This document shows, in pieces, positions 35,531 to 46,625 of a DNA stretch of 64,000 nucleotides. The notes beneath the pieces were generated by a model. It was not told the DNA's origin, made no database searches, and was given only the letters and a program-made list of their open reading frames with translations. Source of the DNA: Strongylocentrotus purpuratus (Eukaryota > Echinodermata > Echinoidea > Camarodonta > Strongylocentrotidae); NCBI RefSeq assembly GCF_000002235.5, contig NW_022145611.1, forward strand, positions 3,896,754 to 3,960,753, in the 5' to 3' direction. A program made the position numbers and the translations under genes. Position 1 is the first letter of the stretch, and the number at the start of each line of letters is the position of its first letter.

Positions 35531-36583
35531 TTAAATATAACATTATTATAAACAATGATTAGAAATTGGTATTAATTAACTTTAATGAGGAAGCAAGTTC
35601 ATTGAACATGTACCAGAAACAACACATTGGATTATAGTAGGTTATATCAGCTTAAAAAAAAAAAAATGTGTGCATGAATGTTTTTTCACAACATGACGAT
35701 TGAACAAACACATCTCATTATTTCAGATGTATGTGTGCCTTGGTCTATGTGTCAGTCAATGTACAAACCAATGTCTAAATTGTATTCATTATCTATGTTA
35801 TTTTTTTTTTAAATTTAAATTTAAATTTACTAGACAGTTGAGACTTATCCTTTTTTTTGTACAAGGGAATCATTTGTAACTAACGATTTTGTAATACATG
35901 TAGATTTGTACAGAGTAATAAATACATGTATATGCTTTGATGATATAATGGATGTTCAGAAGTTGCGTTATTTCGAGTTGACTAGATATTTCTTATATGT
36001 AGAGCTGCATTTACGAAAGCACTTAATACATCCATACTTAATAGCCATGTTGTCAATTATGTTAAAGGGAGTGTAGCTTGGCATATACTGGTGAACAACA
36101 TCTATGTCTTCTTTTGGAAAACTGCACGTAAACGAATAGACTTATTTTATTTCGTATTATACCTGATTGGCCCAGAGACAGGCTACACTCCCTTGAAGTT
36201 AAATAATGCATCATTTCATTTCAAAGCTCCACTTCATGTCTCAAAGGTAGTGTATTCCTTTTGAAGCCAACATCACATTCTGTAGAACTTTGCAGGAGTC
36301 GTGAATATGTAACATATGTCTCATCTGAAAAATTTAAACCTTAGCAGTGTCCTAGCTTTGCAAGGGAAACCGTTTACTCTCTAAATCTAAATCTTACAAT
36401 TTTTTAAATCTTAGCATTATGCAATACACACCATAAACTGTTTCTGGAAACAATTACAGATCATGTTGGGGCCTAAGTTGTGCACATTTATATTTATTTT
36501 TATTTTTTACCTGCATATCAAATTCATTTACACATACATGTAGTAGGTTTGTAAACTGCTGTAAGAGTTTGTTTTTGAGGCAG
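35117..36583. other. Convergent intergenic region between AIDA and PDCD2
   Basis: AT-rich. AATAAA at 35520-35525 and about 35915 can end AIDA transcripts. One small TTAA element lies at 36066-36192. No other gene seen. Confidence 0.5.
36066..36192. mobile_element. 127-bp TTAA-flanked MITE, family C
   Basis: 15-bp inverted ends AGGGAGTGTAGCTTG and complement of AGGGAGTGTAGCCTG, flanked by TTAA (36062-36065) and TTGA (36193-36196). Non-coding. Confidence 0.7.
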
Positions 36584-36589
36584 TTTATT
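36584..36589 (-). terminator. PDCD2: PolyA signal of PDCD2
   Basis: AATAAA on the minus strand 20 nt after the stop codon; implies a very short 3' UTR if used. Confidence 0.5.
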
Positions 36590-36609
36590 GCATCACATGT
36601 GGACACAGC

Positions 36610-36774
36610 TCACGAGATAGATGAGTTGTGATAGTCTTGCTTCCATAAGAATTCTGGATGGTACGGATGTCCTTCTGTACAGCTCTTTGAGCAAGTATAG
36701 ATCAGCAGAGTCCCCCAATCAATGCTTGCATCAAGACTATCTACATCAAGATGAGTCAGGAGCTGGGGCATGAT
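36610..36774 (-). CDS. PDCD2: PDCD2 coding exon 4 and stop
   Basis: Acceptor TTCTTTCTTTTTCAG. Codes IMPQLLTHLDVDSLDASIDW through EFLWKQDYHNSSIS, then TGA at 36612-36610. Confidence 0.95.
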   Translation of the reverse strand: MMPQLLTHLDVDSLDASIDWGTLLIYTCSKSCTEGHPYHPEFLWKQDYHNSSIS

Positions 36775-39700
36775 CTGAAAAAGAAAGAAGAGTCATTTAT
36801 CAAAATAAAGTGAAATGTTTATTATATGTTACCTTACATATAAAAAAAAAAAAATTCTATGCGGTCATTACAAACATGTAGTAGGAGGAAATTAAAAAAT
36901 AGTGGTAAAAATTACTCTTTGCTGAGAGTACACAATTTCAAAGAATCACTGGAAATGTTTAGTACAATTCGAGGGGTCAGTGACACAAAGGTGTAACTCC
37001 ATGTGTCAAGGAGCACTTGGGCCTTAAGGAGTTAAGTCTATGTTTCACTAGCCATTGACTTCAATGGGGTGTTGGGTGGTTTTCGTGTTTTCTGGAAAGC
37101 CCACATTTTTCTGAACATTTTGATATCAAATACTCATTTTGGCAAAATATGGATTTACGTCTTTGTGTCACTGAACTAGCTACACTGAACCCTTAAAGTG
37201 AACCTGTTGCAACTTGGAACAAGTGAAATTACCTGGTTTGAAATACTGGAACCTTGTTTATAACAAGGGCTAAAAAAAGACAATACATGTACTCAAAATA
37301 AATGGGACCACAAAGATTACCTGTTACATAACCTTTAGAACAAAGTGTGTATGTATGATCATTTTAATAATTCATTTAGAACATACACAGATATATTGGT
37401 AAGCAAATACAACTTGGTCTTTATGTCTGCTGTATAAGATCACCTGAAATTCAAAACGTCTTTTTGCCCCACAAGTACAAAGCATAATGTCCTCGACTCT
37501 TGGTTGGTCACATGCAGATACATATAGAGGCACTCCTCCCTTCTCATACCGTAGAACCTAAAACACCAAAGAAACAAGTCATCAAATAATCAAGTGTCAT
37601 CTGTGCCTGGAAGGGGGAAATTGTAGACAATTATAACCCTCCAGTGTCTTGATATAGATTATTGGGATGTACAAATTAGCTTTTATACTGGGGTTTTCCC
37701 CTGCTCATGAGCATTTGATTGTCATGTGGATTTGGCACCTTACAAACCTTTAATTATGTATGTATTATTATTAATAGTGCTGTGGGTTCTTTCAGTGTAC
37801 CAATCACGGTCACCTAAGAACATACTTTGTGTATAACTAGAATGTATGAAATCAGCCTCAAGAACTTCACCCCCAATTCTATGGGCTAATAGATGAAGAC
37901 TATGAAGTAAATAAATGATAATATAATATTAAACTCTTCATATAGCTAGAGATTGCTCGAAACAAAGTGTCTGTTGGGGCCATATTTAATGTGAGCATGT
38001 ATGGATGCGTTGAGTAGTCTACTTGGAAGTCACTATTTTGTTAATTGAGAGTGTATTTAATCTTGCAAGATCTCTTTTCAGAAGTAATATTTGAAGCTCA
38101 TATTGTGAATCTATAATCTATATTACGACACAAAACTACTAACACACAAAACAAAATAGTTGTTGGTGATTGGTACACTTAAGTGGGCATAGGTGGCAAC
38201 TCTCCTATACACGCGATCTCCAGTTTATGTCCTATCTTAGTATCCATGAGATAAATAGACTTCTTTTAGGGAAATCCAACCTTGATAGCAAACTACTCTG
38301 GAGGAGAAGACTAGTGAATGTTTCCATGGAATCGGACAAAAAAATTAGAGAGTTATACAATTTCAAAAGTTGTAAATCATTATAGTATAAACTCTTTATA
38401 TTTCGTGAATTGGTAATGTCTCAGTGATATAGTGGCCGACAACTCTGATAAGAGAGGACACCTGGGATAAAAACAGAAATTAATGATATTTTGTGTACAT
38501 TACAAACAGGAGAGTTATCAGCGACTACGTCACAATCCACTGACCAAACAGCCGATTTGAGATTGGCATCTAGACTTAGTGATCTCATATTTCAACATTC
38601 ATAACTTTCTTAAATTGGTCCCATTCATTTTTCTGCTTTCATTCAAAATTATTACAAGGGGGTTGGATTGCTCTCTAATGGCAAAGTCCACCCTGGCATC
38701 AAGTTGGGAGAGGAAGGCTTTACTAAAGCAGAAAATGAGATAGATAACATATCAAGTAAAAATTCACAGAGTAAAAACTCTGTGATTTAATCTCCAAGCA
38801 GCTCTCTATTTGTTTTTACCTCAGATCTAATAAATGTCTATTTTTATATGTATTGACAATTCTTCCAATCATTCTACATCTGTTTGGAGCCAGATAGACT
38901 CTAATCCTATGTTCAAACAAAGGGTCGACTCTGAACAGACAATAGGGACTTTTAGATTCGCACAAAGACAATGGGGATTGCCACGATCGACGTCCTTTTA
39001 ATGCACTGTCTTGAATGGACGTCACACATTTCAGTCCACGCAAATCCCTATTGTATGCTCTGAACATGATGACACATAAATTACAAAGTTGCCCCAATCA
39101 GAAAGCTGACTAAAACTCACTAAATAACTAATGGTCATGTTTGACAATTAACTGGCGATTTAGTAAAATATACTACCGGTAATCTTTTTTTTGGGTTGTT
39201 GCTTTTTTGCAACTTGAAATTAAGTCACTTTCTGAGGAAAAAGGCCTGAATTGTCCTACCGTAAATTAGAAATACCTGATCTGGATTGTGTGCAATCCTC
39301 TCCTTAAAGGTCCTGAACTGTACATCATCTTCTGTCTCCTTCCTAGCCATGCTATCAAGATCCTTGATGCTCATATCATCATTTCTATCAAATTCCCTAG
39401 CCATTCTATCAAGATCCTTCCTGCGCATATCATGATTTCTATCAAATTCGTCAGCAATTTTCATCAGACTTGCACCAGTTTGTTTAAGAGTAAGATGTTC
39501 ATTGCTTGAGCCCTTCTGTACACTCTCGTCTTCTTCTTCTGCAACACTCTCCTTTTCTTCTTCTGCAACACTCTCCTCTTCTTCTTCTGCAACACTCTCC
39601 TCACTTTCTGGCTCTGTTACAAGCTCAAACTCCGGGAAGAGGAATTTATTTTCAGCTGAAATATCTTCAAAATTGGGACCTACAAAATATAAACAAAACA

Positions 39701-41648
39701 AACAATATTAAAGGCATGTAGGGATGCTAAAAATGCAACCATTAGCTAGATTTGTTTCTCTGTGCAGCACACATATGCTTCCCCTCTACTATTGTTTTGT
39801 GTCTGTCTTTGAATATAATGTTGAAAGGGGTTTAGGTTTAAAGCTTATCAACACTAGTGAGGCTCGGAGGGAATAGACCACACAGCGAGGTCACTGACAG
39901 GTGGCTATCTCATCAACTCGGCTCTCAAATAACATAGGAAATAGAGGATCATGGGGGACCAACAGGCACTGATTAGGAAAGTTTTCTATATAGAGGGAGC
40001 CAGTAGATACAAGTGGAACAGTGGGGCTTTAAGATATTTACCCCTTACCAAGAAGTGAATTATTCATTATTGAAAATGTAGTAAATTCATTATTGAAAGA
40101 ATATTTTTCAAAAGGCAACAGGGGAATGAGCCAATAAGCTCATGTTTTGATCATCAAGTGCAGAAAAAATGACAATAATATTGAAGGGGATACAGTTTTG
40201 GTCAAATCATATCATTGATCTGGTGAATGTTATTTTGAGGGCATTACCTTGAGGAGGCCTTATCAGAAAGGGGATGAATAAATTAACAAAGGAATTTCAT
40301 GTCCATTCAAGCTTTTTGATTAGCTTCATAGGGGCAACTTTTCTTCTGCAAAATTGTCTGACATGGAAAATACAAATGGGATTTTGAGGACAAAGATAGA
40401 AAAAGAATTCAAAACTCGAGGGAATACAGGGCGATGACGTTGTACATCATTGTAATTAGGAGGTCACCTGACACACACATGTCATGTGACATGTGCCAAT
40501 GTACTTTTTCAGTGCCTACATCATGTATCATGGCTTTTGATAAACACAAACCCTGGCGCATAACCTCATATTTTTGGACTTCCAACCCCATTTCTTAGCA
40601 CCGGGCAAAAGGCCTGCCACTGGCTGCCAGGCTTTCAGATTTTAGCTTTATAGTTATAGTTATATCGCAATTTTAGCAGCAGAAATAAGGATGATTTTTG
40701 ATGGGTTTTCCAAATTTTCTGTGATTTCTAGGTCTATTGTAGAATACTTGTAAGTTGTGTGTGTACTAATGCCATTTAATGGGTCGATTGTTTGGATGTC
40801 TTGGAAGTGTAATTTTCATACATTACAAGTAAAGTTTGTGTCAAGATCATGGTGGTGTTTGAATCTAGGTTATGCTACTCTATATACATAAATAAAACAA
40901 TTAATGAATAAATGGACAAATCCTATCACTTAATTCTGTCTTTCGAGGGTGCATTTGATTTACTTACAAGAGACCTCCAACCCCCCCCCCCCCCCCATAA
41001 AAAAGAAGTCCTGGAAGTGTACAGCCCTGAGAGTCAGAGATTATCAAATCGTTGCTTTAACGTACCCAGTTCCTTGCCACATGTTGCCTTGTGACCCATC
41101 TTCCAATCCAGAACCTGGTGATCTTTGCAACAGTATGTTACCCTTTGACATCTGCCACATTTCATATTGCCTGCATTGCACCCACAAAGTTCACACAACA
41201 TAACTCCAAATTTCTTAGGAGAAATGATATCACTTTCAGCAACTTCATTGTCTTCGTCTGGCGGTTCATAACTGTAGAACTCGTTTCTCCTATCTAGCTG
41301 ACATCGAAGAATTATGAATGGAATGTTGTGGTCTTCAGAGTTACTTGTTTGATGACAGGAAGCTTCCCTGCAGCAGAAGACGTACAGCGAACGGTGGAAA
41401 CATTTCTGCCGGGTGTTCGGCGGCGTCAGTTCGTCCTCTTCGCCCGGTGGACAGTATATTTGCAGGAGAAATGCCATTGTCTTTCTGCAAATCGGACAGT
41501 TTAATTCTTTTGATTGAGGTATTTCCTTCAGATCCAGCCATGCTGGTTTACCACCTACTTTACTTGGGAAAAATTGACTGATCAAACGCAACGTAGGTGA
41601 TTTTTCAACGAACCCAAGTTCCACATTTTTAACCGTGGAGGCCGCCAT
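36610..41648 (-). CDS. PDCD2: Programmed cell death protein 2 (PDCD2), gene span with four coding exons
   Basis: PDCD2 family proteins act as chaperones for ribosomal protein uS5 (RPS2) in 40S assembly (established). Exons: 41648-41066, 39679-39276, 37557-37444, 36774-36610; all GT-AG, phases consistent, 1266 nt, 421 residues. Residues 9-40 carry the conserved VELGF and FPSKVGGKPAWL. A first zinc site uses CPIC (51-54) and the CFHRSLYVFCC segment (83-93). The MYND finger is residues 152-190 (CELC, KCGRC, YCCKDH, DWKMGHKATC). NKFLFPEFELV starts the linker. Residues 330-421 form the PDCD2_C domain (CTCGAKRRFEFQ, MPQLL, SIDWG, WKQD). It is about 77 residues longer than human PDCD2 because of linker repeats. 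The start at 41648 (ACCATGGCGGCC) matches the family; an in-frame ATG lies 9 codons upstream. Confidence 0.96.
37444..37557 (-). CDS. PDCD2: PDCD2 coding exon 3
   Basis: 114 nt, phase 0 both sides. Codes VLRYEKGGVPLYVSA and DIMLCTCGAKRRFEFQ, aligned with human ILRYGRGIAPIWIS and CPCGAKRILEFQ. Confidence 0.95.
37558..39275 (-). other. PDCD2 intron 2
   Basis: A 94-codon minus frame at 39097-38816 (with RDLRGLKCVTSIQDSALKGR and RCMIGRIVNTYKNRHLL-like text, read as RCRMIGRIVNTYKN) and a 71-codon plus frame at 38170 are non-repetitive but match no family I know. No splice support; probably chance or old transposon sequence. Confidence 0.25.
39276..39679 (-). CDS. PDCD2: PDCD2 coding exon 2 (repeat-bearing linker)
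   Basis: Acceptor TTTTGTAG, donor GATCAG|GTATTT. Contains three copies of the 9-residue unit ESVAEEE(E/K/D)E (27-nt repeats, 39525-39605). It also has two copies of an 18-residue unit, EFDRNHDMRRKDLDRMAR and EFDRNDDMSIKDLDSMAR. Human PDCD2 has one ELDSMAK block here. Confidence 0.93.
39680..41065 (-). other. PDCD2 intron 1
   Basis: AT-rich with a C-run at 40981-40996. No gene or recognisable element. Confidence 0.5.
41066..41648 (-). CDS. PDCD2: PDCD2 coding exon 1
   Basis: 583 nt coding residues 1-194 and one base of 195. Holds the N-terminal zinc site and the whole MYND finger. Donor CTGG|GTACGT. Confidence 0.95.
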
Positions 41649-41800
41649 GGTGTTCCAGTCTGCAGTATGCCGCATGCATGCTGCGCTAGCCAGCTTAGCA
41701 GGTCCATGCCACTAGAGGTCAGTGGTCCATGCCATCGAAATCCAAGTTAGTTCGTTGGTCTATGCCTACCGAAGATGGCGTTATCAACTTGTATTGAACA
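41649..41800 (-). promoter_or_regulatory. PDCD2 upstream region
   Basis: No TATA box near the start. An AAGATGGCG motif (YY1-like) lies at 41774 on +, about 125 bp upstream of the ATG, and GCGCAGCATGCATGCGGC lies just upstream of the coding region on the minus strand. Suggests a housekeeping-type promoter. Confidence 0.3.
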
Positions 41801-41959
41801 TCTCATGAACTAATTAATAATATGCATGTGTGAGTAGGTGGTTGTGGTAACTGCTTACATAACAAATGGTCATTAGTATTTTTTTTATTTTTATGAAATA
41901 AATGGAGAAAATATTTGGGTTGACCTAGACACAGTGGATGAAATCGTGCAATGATGATA

Positions 41960-42748
41960 AATTATTATTATTATTATTATTATTTTATGTTTTATTTAAA
42001 TGATGTTTGTGGCATGATGATGATGATGATGATGATGGAGATGGTGATGATGTCAACGACAGTAATGATCGTCATTTTGAAATGATGAAAGCCTCAACAA
42101 GTTTTCACATAGTTACGAAAGTTTTCTGAATTATTATAAAAGATTGTTCTCAAAGGCCTACTTTCTGCATCAGACCCATCCTTCAAGTACAAAGGGGCTA
42201 AGGATTCAATGCCTGGCTACTGTTTCGTGGATTTGCGCCCTCTTAGTTGTCTACACAATAAAAATTATTTGTAAAATATAATAGTACATCGAAATTCAGA
42301 TTATATATGCTCGGAAGCTGTTTTTACTTCATCTCATATGATTATCAGTGGTTTCCCGCAGCCCTTAATATAGTATAGAGATTTTTCTATTGCTCCTTTT
42401 TTTTCCTTTTCTTTTTTCATAGATTTTTATTCGAAGCATGTATATTTTGCTGTAAAAAAAATATATATATAGCAGGAAAATATATCTTTTTAAGGTATTG
42501 TCTAATTTGCTCCCACAGTTCAATCTGTTTTACTGTTACCCAGAGTACAGCCGAACCCCGCCCCCGCTTCTTATCGTGATACACAATTATCTGTCAAAAA
42601 TGGGGCATTAACGAAAAGGGACATTTTGCATGCAAACGCTGTCTCCACACAATTCTCTCTATTTATCTCTCTCTCCTTCTCATCTCTCTCTCTCTCTCTG
42701 TCCCTCGCTTTCTCTTAATTTCTCAAGTCTCTATCAACTCTCTCTCAC

Positions 42749-42792
<44 letters not shown>

Positions 42793-42806
42793 TCTCTCTC
42801 TCTCTC

Positions 42807-42853
<47 letters not shown>

Positions 42854-42860
42854 CCCTTCT
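41960..42860. repeat. Microsatellite-rich spacer: (ATT)n, (GAT)n, (CT)n
   Basis: (ATT)n at 41965-41983, (GAT)n at 42018-42038 and a long (CT)n block at 42640-42849. The Ser/Leu frame across the CT block is not a gene. 42860-43430 is AT-rich and otherwise empty. Confidence 0.85.
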
Positions 42861-43189
42861 TATCTATCTCGATCCCCCCGTCTCCTTCTCTTTCTTGCCC
42901 CACATCTCTCTTAATATCCCCCATTATGAACCTAAGGTCACATCACAATGCAATCTTTGACGGTACGCTTTCACACACTTTTATTCGAATTTGATAGGAC
43001 AGTAATTATGTCCAGTTTTACAACCTAGCTCCCTAATCCAGGGCGGAGCATTACAATATACCAGCCATCTAAAGTTTTTTCATAATTTTTTTATGGATCA
43101 TTAAAAAATCATTCAAAATAAAGAGACAAAGACACCTTAAAATTTTAACTATTCATATCATGATAGCAGAACGTTTTTAGTTCTATTAT

Positions 43190-43195
43190 TTTATT
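43190..43195 (-). terminator. Possible polyA signal of the FABP gene
   Basis: AATAAA on the minus strand about 240 nt after the stop codon. Confidence 0.3.
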
Positions 43196-43431
43196 TACAA
43201 ACGGTCCATTCGGGTGTGTATTGTGATGTCATTCATGCTGAGGTATATAGCAGAATATTACCAACAAAAGGTTATTTTCTTATTCACTGCTATATAACCT
43301 CAAGAATTCGGTTGGGAAAAATAGAGAATATCGATAATTTCTTTTCACTATATAGAGAAATGTGATTTCCACAATTATGTACAGTCTTTCTTCATCAACT
43401 ATATGTTGCAGACGATAAAGAGTTCATCATT

Positions 43432-43572
43432 CTATTTGCTGAAATAGAATTTGGCACAGGTACCGCCGACGTCGATGGTTGAGACGAGTTGATCTCCAAC
43501 TATTTGACGGGTGAGTTTGGCGCCCTTCTCACCGGTAAGAACCAGACAGTCACCGTCCCATGCAGCAGTCAC
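43432..43572 (-). CDS. FABP-family coding exon 2 and stop
   Basis: Acceptor TTAATACAG; codes VTAAWDGDCLVLTGEKGAKL and TRQIVGDQLVSTIDVGGTCA then KFYFSK, TAG at 43434-43432. Fuses vertebrate exons 3 and 4. Confidence 0.93.
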   Translation of the reverse strand: MTAAWDGDCLVLTGEKGAKLTRQIVGDQLVSTIDVGGTCAKFYFSK

Positions 43573-45482
43573 CTGTATTAAGGATAATAATAGTTTGAAT
43601 ATATAATAATCTGGGTTTGTATAGCGATTAATACATTGACGATGTCTCTAAGCGATTTGTAGAAATATTATTTCCCCGGTCATCAGATTCAGGCTTGCCC
43701 GCACACAATTCCATTTTCAATTCAATTCAGAACTTTATTTCAGACTCAGCTGCATAAGGCAGAGGGGGCAGAGATCCATCAAACACATTATGTTACATAA
43801 TAGGCTATAGGGAAAAGAGCGGAGTGTAAACATGGTGAGTATAGTAACAACAAATCTTACTGAGAGTATAACAAACTAAACTGTACTACGTAGATACATT
43901 CTAAACTGTAACATAACCTGTAAGATTGAAAAAATATAGCACATTCTTCACTCCCTTGGGAGTATTCCAGCTAGGCGCCATTTTACAGATGCTCATAATG
44001 CTGATCAAATTACAATGATTTTCACATTTTAACAAAATATATGAAGATAATGAGCTAATAACTGATTAGCGATCATGAGCTAAAAAGTTACAATTCTGAA
44101 ACGCCTTTTTATGGCTACATGCGTTTTTTTCTTTCTTTTTAGAAGGCCAATATGCACTACTATAGGGGGCTCCTTTTCTATCAAAACATTAATAAAGACT
44201 ATGTATCATATTAAAGTATAATATACAAATATTGTTTAGGCAAAGGCACAAGGAAATCTTCTCTTTTTTTCGGGGAAAATGAACAATTTATATGGATATC
44301 TTTATTAAATTTATGAAATCAAATCATAGCTATTATCATAATCATATGAAAACATTTGATGAATATTGAGAAAATTGACATAACAAACTTATGGTCGTGT
44401 TGCCACTTTATCGGAGAGCTAAATATACACGTATAGAAATATTGCTTGTTTTTGCCTCAAAATCTCACATGGTACTGTATTATTTGCATTTATGAGTAAT
44501 TTGAAAACATTTGGATGCCTACACCACCGTCGAGAATTCAATAGCGATTTTTGTTTTCATTACAAACAAACCAGAATAGATTTATTTGTCAACAAGTACA
44601 TACCAATAATATATTCATGAGCAGTGACCATTAGTTTTTTGTTTATCGTGTTGACAACAAAACATATACCCATTATTTCCACTCATATCAATAGGGAGCG
44701 AAAATGAGAGCTGGACCTAAATTGATGGTAGCGGTTTAGATTTGGATATATATAATGAGTAATATAATCAAGAATTGGAAAAGGGAAATAAGCCTACCCG
44801 AAATAGATGTTACGAATGTAAGTGTAAGCATGAATGTTGGTTATAGGTCCATGATTCTATTAATTCAGGTTTCAAACTCAGAGCAAGAAGCTACACCTCT
44901 CTCTCAAAGTTGTAAAGTTGGGAATGAATTCCGTAGTGGGATCAATCTTGGATATCCGACATTATTTTTCTCCTGCGACATTTGCTCTGGACTCTAGTTC
45001 CTCAAAGATGTAGGGTTGAGGTGAGGGTTGCAGATACGTTCTAGTTCTTTTTAGGGCTAGGGTTAGGTATAGTATAATTTTGGTCAAGGGTTAAATTGGT
45101 TGATTGACTGATTGATTGAATGGATATAGGCCTAGGCTAGGCCTATATATTGATTGATATAATTATTGATTGATTGATTGATTGACTGATTGTTAGGGCC
45201 GAACCGAGATGATAGATAGAATATAGGCCTACAAACCTTAACGGTGATGGTGCCCATGAGAAGCTCGGTCTCGAAAGTAGTTCCCACGGCGAAGGTAGTC
45301 TCACGGGTGCCACGCTGTGCTACAGTTTTGACGGTGAAGTTGTCGCCATTCTGAGTGATGGTCATACTGAGTCCGGTGATGGTTCCTGGAGGGCGTTTGT
45401 CAGCAGGAACTTGGAGCTTATCCAGGACAGCATCCAACGAATCATGTTTGGCCAGAGTCCATGAACCAGAGAGGTTAGGCAT
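43432..45482 (-). CDS. Fatty-acid-binding / cellular retinoid-binding family protein (FABP), gene span
   Basis: Intracellular lipid-binding proteins are ~130-residue cytosolic beta-barrels that carry fatty acids or retinoids (established). Coding exons 45482-45237 (82 codons) and 43572-43432 (46 codons plus stop) join in phase 0 to 128 residues. Family marks: N-terminal LSGSWTLAKHDSLDAVLDKL, NGDNFTVKT, TFETELL and the C-terminal VTAAWDGDCL, TRQIVGDQLV and CAKFYFSK. The C-terminal R-x-Y that holds the ligand carboxylate in many FABPs reads K-F-Y here, so ligand choice may differ (inference). Vertebrate genes have four coding exons; here there are two coding exons and a non-coding leader exon. 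It lies upstream of PDCD2 on the same strand. Subtype cannot be named. Confidence 0.93.
43661..43800 (-). mobile_element. SINE fragment next to a LINE-type 3' tail, in FABP intron 2
   Basis: 43661-43711 on the minus strand reads TTGTGTGCGGGCAAGCCTGA and GATGACCGGGG, matching the SINE middle at 22708-22752. Just beyond, CTGAAATAAAGTTCTGAATT with a TTGAATTGAA tail looks like a LINE 3' end. Confidence 0.55.
43801..45080 (-). other. FABP intron 2, remainder
   Basis: AT-rich, no gene. An 80-codon plus frame at 44755 shows no family resemblance. Confidence 0.4.
45085..45195. repeat. (GATT)n microsatellite, interrupted
   Basis: Two GATT blocks either side of GGCCTAGGCTAGGCCTATAT, which is itself palindromic. 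It abuts FABP coding exon 1. Confidence 0.8.
45237..45482 (-). CDS. FABP-family coding exon 1
   Basis: Start ATG at 45482-45480, 16 nt after an acceptor (GATTTAG|AACCC). Donor GTTAAG|GTTTGT at 45237/45236. Reading on into the intron would add a false Asn/Ile-rich tail. Fuses the segments coded by exons 1 and 2 in vertebrate FABP genes. Confidence 0.93.
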
Positions 45483-45878
45483 GATGGATGATTGGGTTCT
45501 AAATCAGCAGAATATAGCAAATCAAACTCATTATTAAATATCTCTTTCCATGTTGTCTACGGATAAAACAATTACAAAAACAAAAAAATTGCGAAAAATC
45601 CAACTCAAGGGCAATTTAAATACCCTATTGTATATCCCATACGAATCATATTCAGTTTAAGTAATAACTCATTGTCATGTTCGCACATTTCAATAAGTGG
45701 CGCACAGCACAAGACTGTTGAAATTGTCTTGGATTGACGTTTTTCAAAGTAGCTTCGATCGGGTCACTTGTAGCACAAAAACACAACAGATGAATTTTGA
45801 AATGACAAATTACAGCATACAAGAAAATAACATAAAACACTCTATACATATATAGATACATGTATGCTGGGGCTGGTA

Positions 45879-46327
45879 CCCGGTGGGGTCACTCAATGTG
45901 ACTTCCGGACCGCACGACCGTTACCAAAATCGCGGAAAAAGGGGTCAATTTCAAGCAATGTCCGCGGACAAAATATTCCTCGAAATAAAGAAAATAGGGG
46001 GGGGGCACAGGTGTCCTCGAAATTGATAAATAGGGGTCAGGAAAAGGGAAAAGAGAAAACCGGGAAGGTAAAAGAGAAAACCAGGAAGAAAAATTCTCGG
46101 AGCCGAGTCTTGTCCTTGAAATATGGTAAAATAGGGGTAAATTTGCGAAAGTGTCCTTACAATCTTATAAATAGGGGTATTCCAAAGTACGATTTTGTCC
46201 TTGTTTTGACGTAAAAAAGGGGGTTAAATTTCACAAAATGTCCTTGAAATTGACCGCAAAAGGGGGTTATATGCATTTGTGGTAACGGTCATGCGGTCCG
46301 GAAGTCACATTGAGTGACCCCACCGGG
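45879..46327. mobile_element. 449-bp DNA transposon with perfect 8-bp target duplication
   Basis: Inverted ends of about 48 bp beginning CCCGGTGGGGTCACTCAATG. GGCTGGTA stands at 45871-45878 and again at 46328-46335. The interior is built of diverged sub-units with AAATAGGGGT and GTCCTTGAAAT-type text. No transposase. 8-bp duplications occur in hAT, P and Merlin families; the CCCGGTG end does not decide. Lies in the FABP 5' UTR intron. Confidence 0.9.
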
Positions 46328-46395
46328 GGCTGGTAGCAGCCGTAAAAAAGCAAAGGGCCCTTATACCGGCCCTTATAAATTATAGTGAGGCTGCC

Positions 46396-46625
46396 CTAAA
46401 GTTAATGAGGTGAGGTGTTGTGATTTAGCGGATAAATCGCCGGACTGTGATCCACAGGGTACTGGGCGTTAACGTCCTTTGGCAAGACATTAAACAACAA
46501 TTGCCACACTCCACTCAGGAGAGGTAAATGGGTACCTGACAGAAATTAATTTCTTGAAATGCTATAGAGCGCCACAAAAGCAGCCATACGAAAGCCGGGG
46601 TTAAGCCAGGAGTGTCAAGTTTGGC
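46396..46625 (+). mobile_element. SINE copy with tRNA-like head
   Basis: TTAGCGGATAAATCGCCGGA (box-A region) and a weak box B, then ACGTCCTTTGGCAAGACATT, ACTCAGGAGAGGTAAATGGG and TACC, with GCGCCACAAAAGCAGCCATA-like 3' sequence. The most complete head in the window. Confidence 0.65.

Noticed and set aside
41649-41675. Upstream in-frame start of PDCD2 (nine extra residues)
   Set aside because: The second ATG has the better context and matches the family's MAA... start; the upstream residues are not conserved in the human protein.
42630-42914. 94-residue Ser/Leu protein
   Set aside because: A (CT)n microsatellite.
45132-45236. C-terminal extension of the FABP exon
   Set aside because: It is intron sequence after a good donor (AAG|GTTTGT), ending in a GATT microsatellite; the true continuation is at 43572.
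46396-46450. tRNA gene
   Set aside because: Only box-like segments remain and the cloverleaf cannot form; followed by SINE body.
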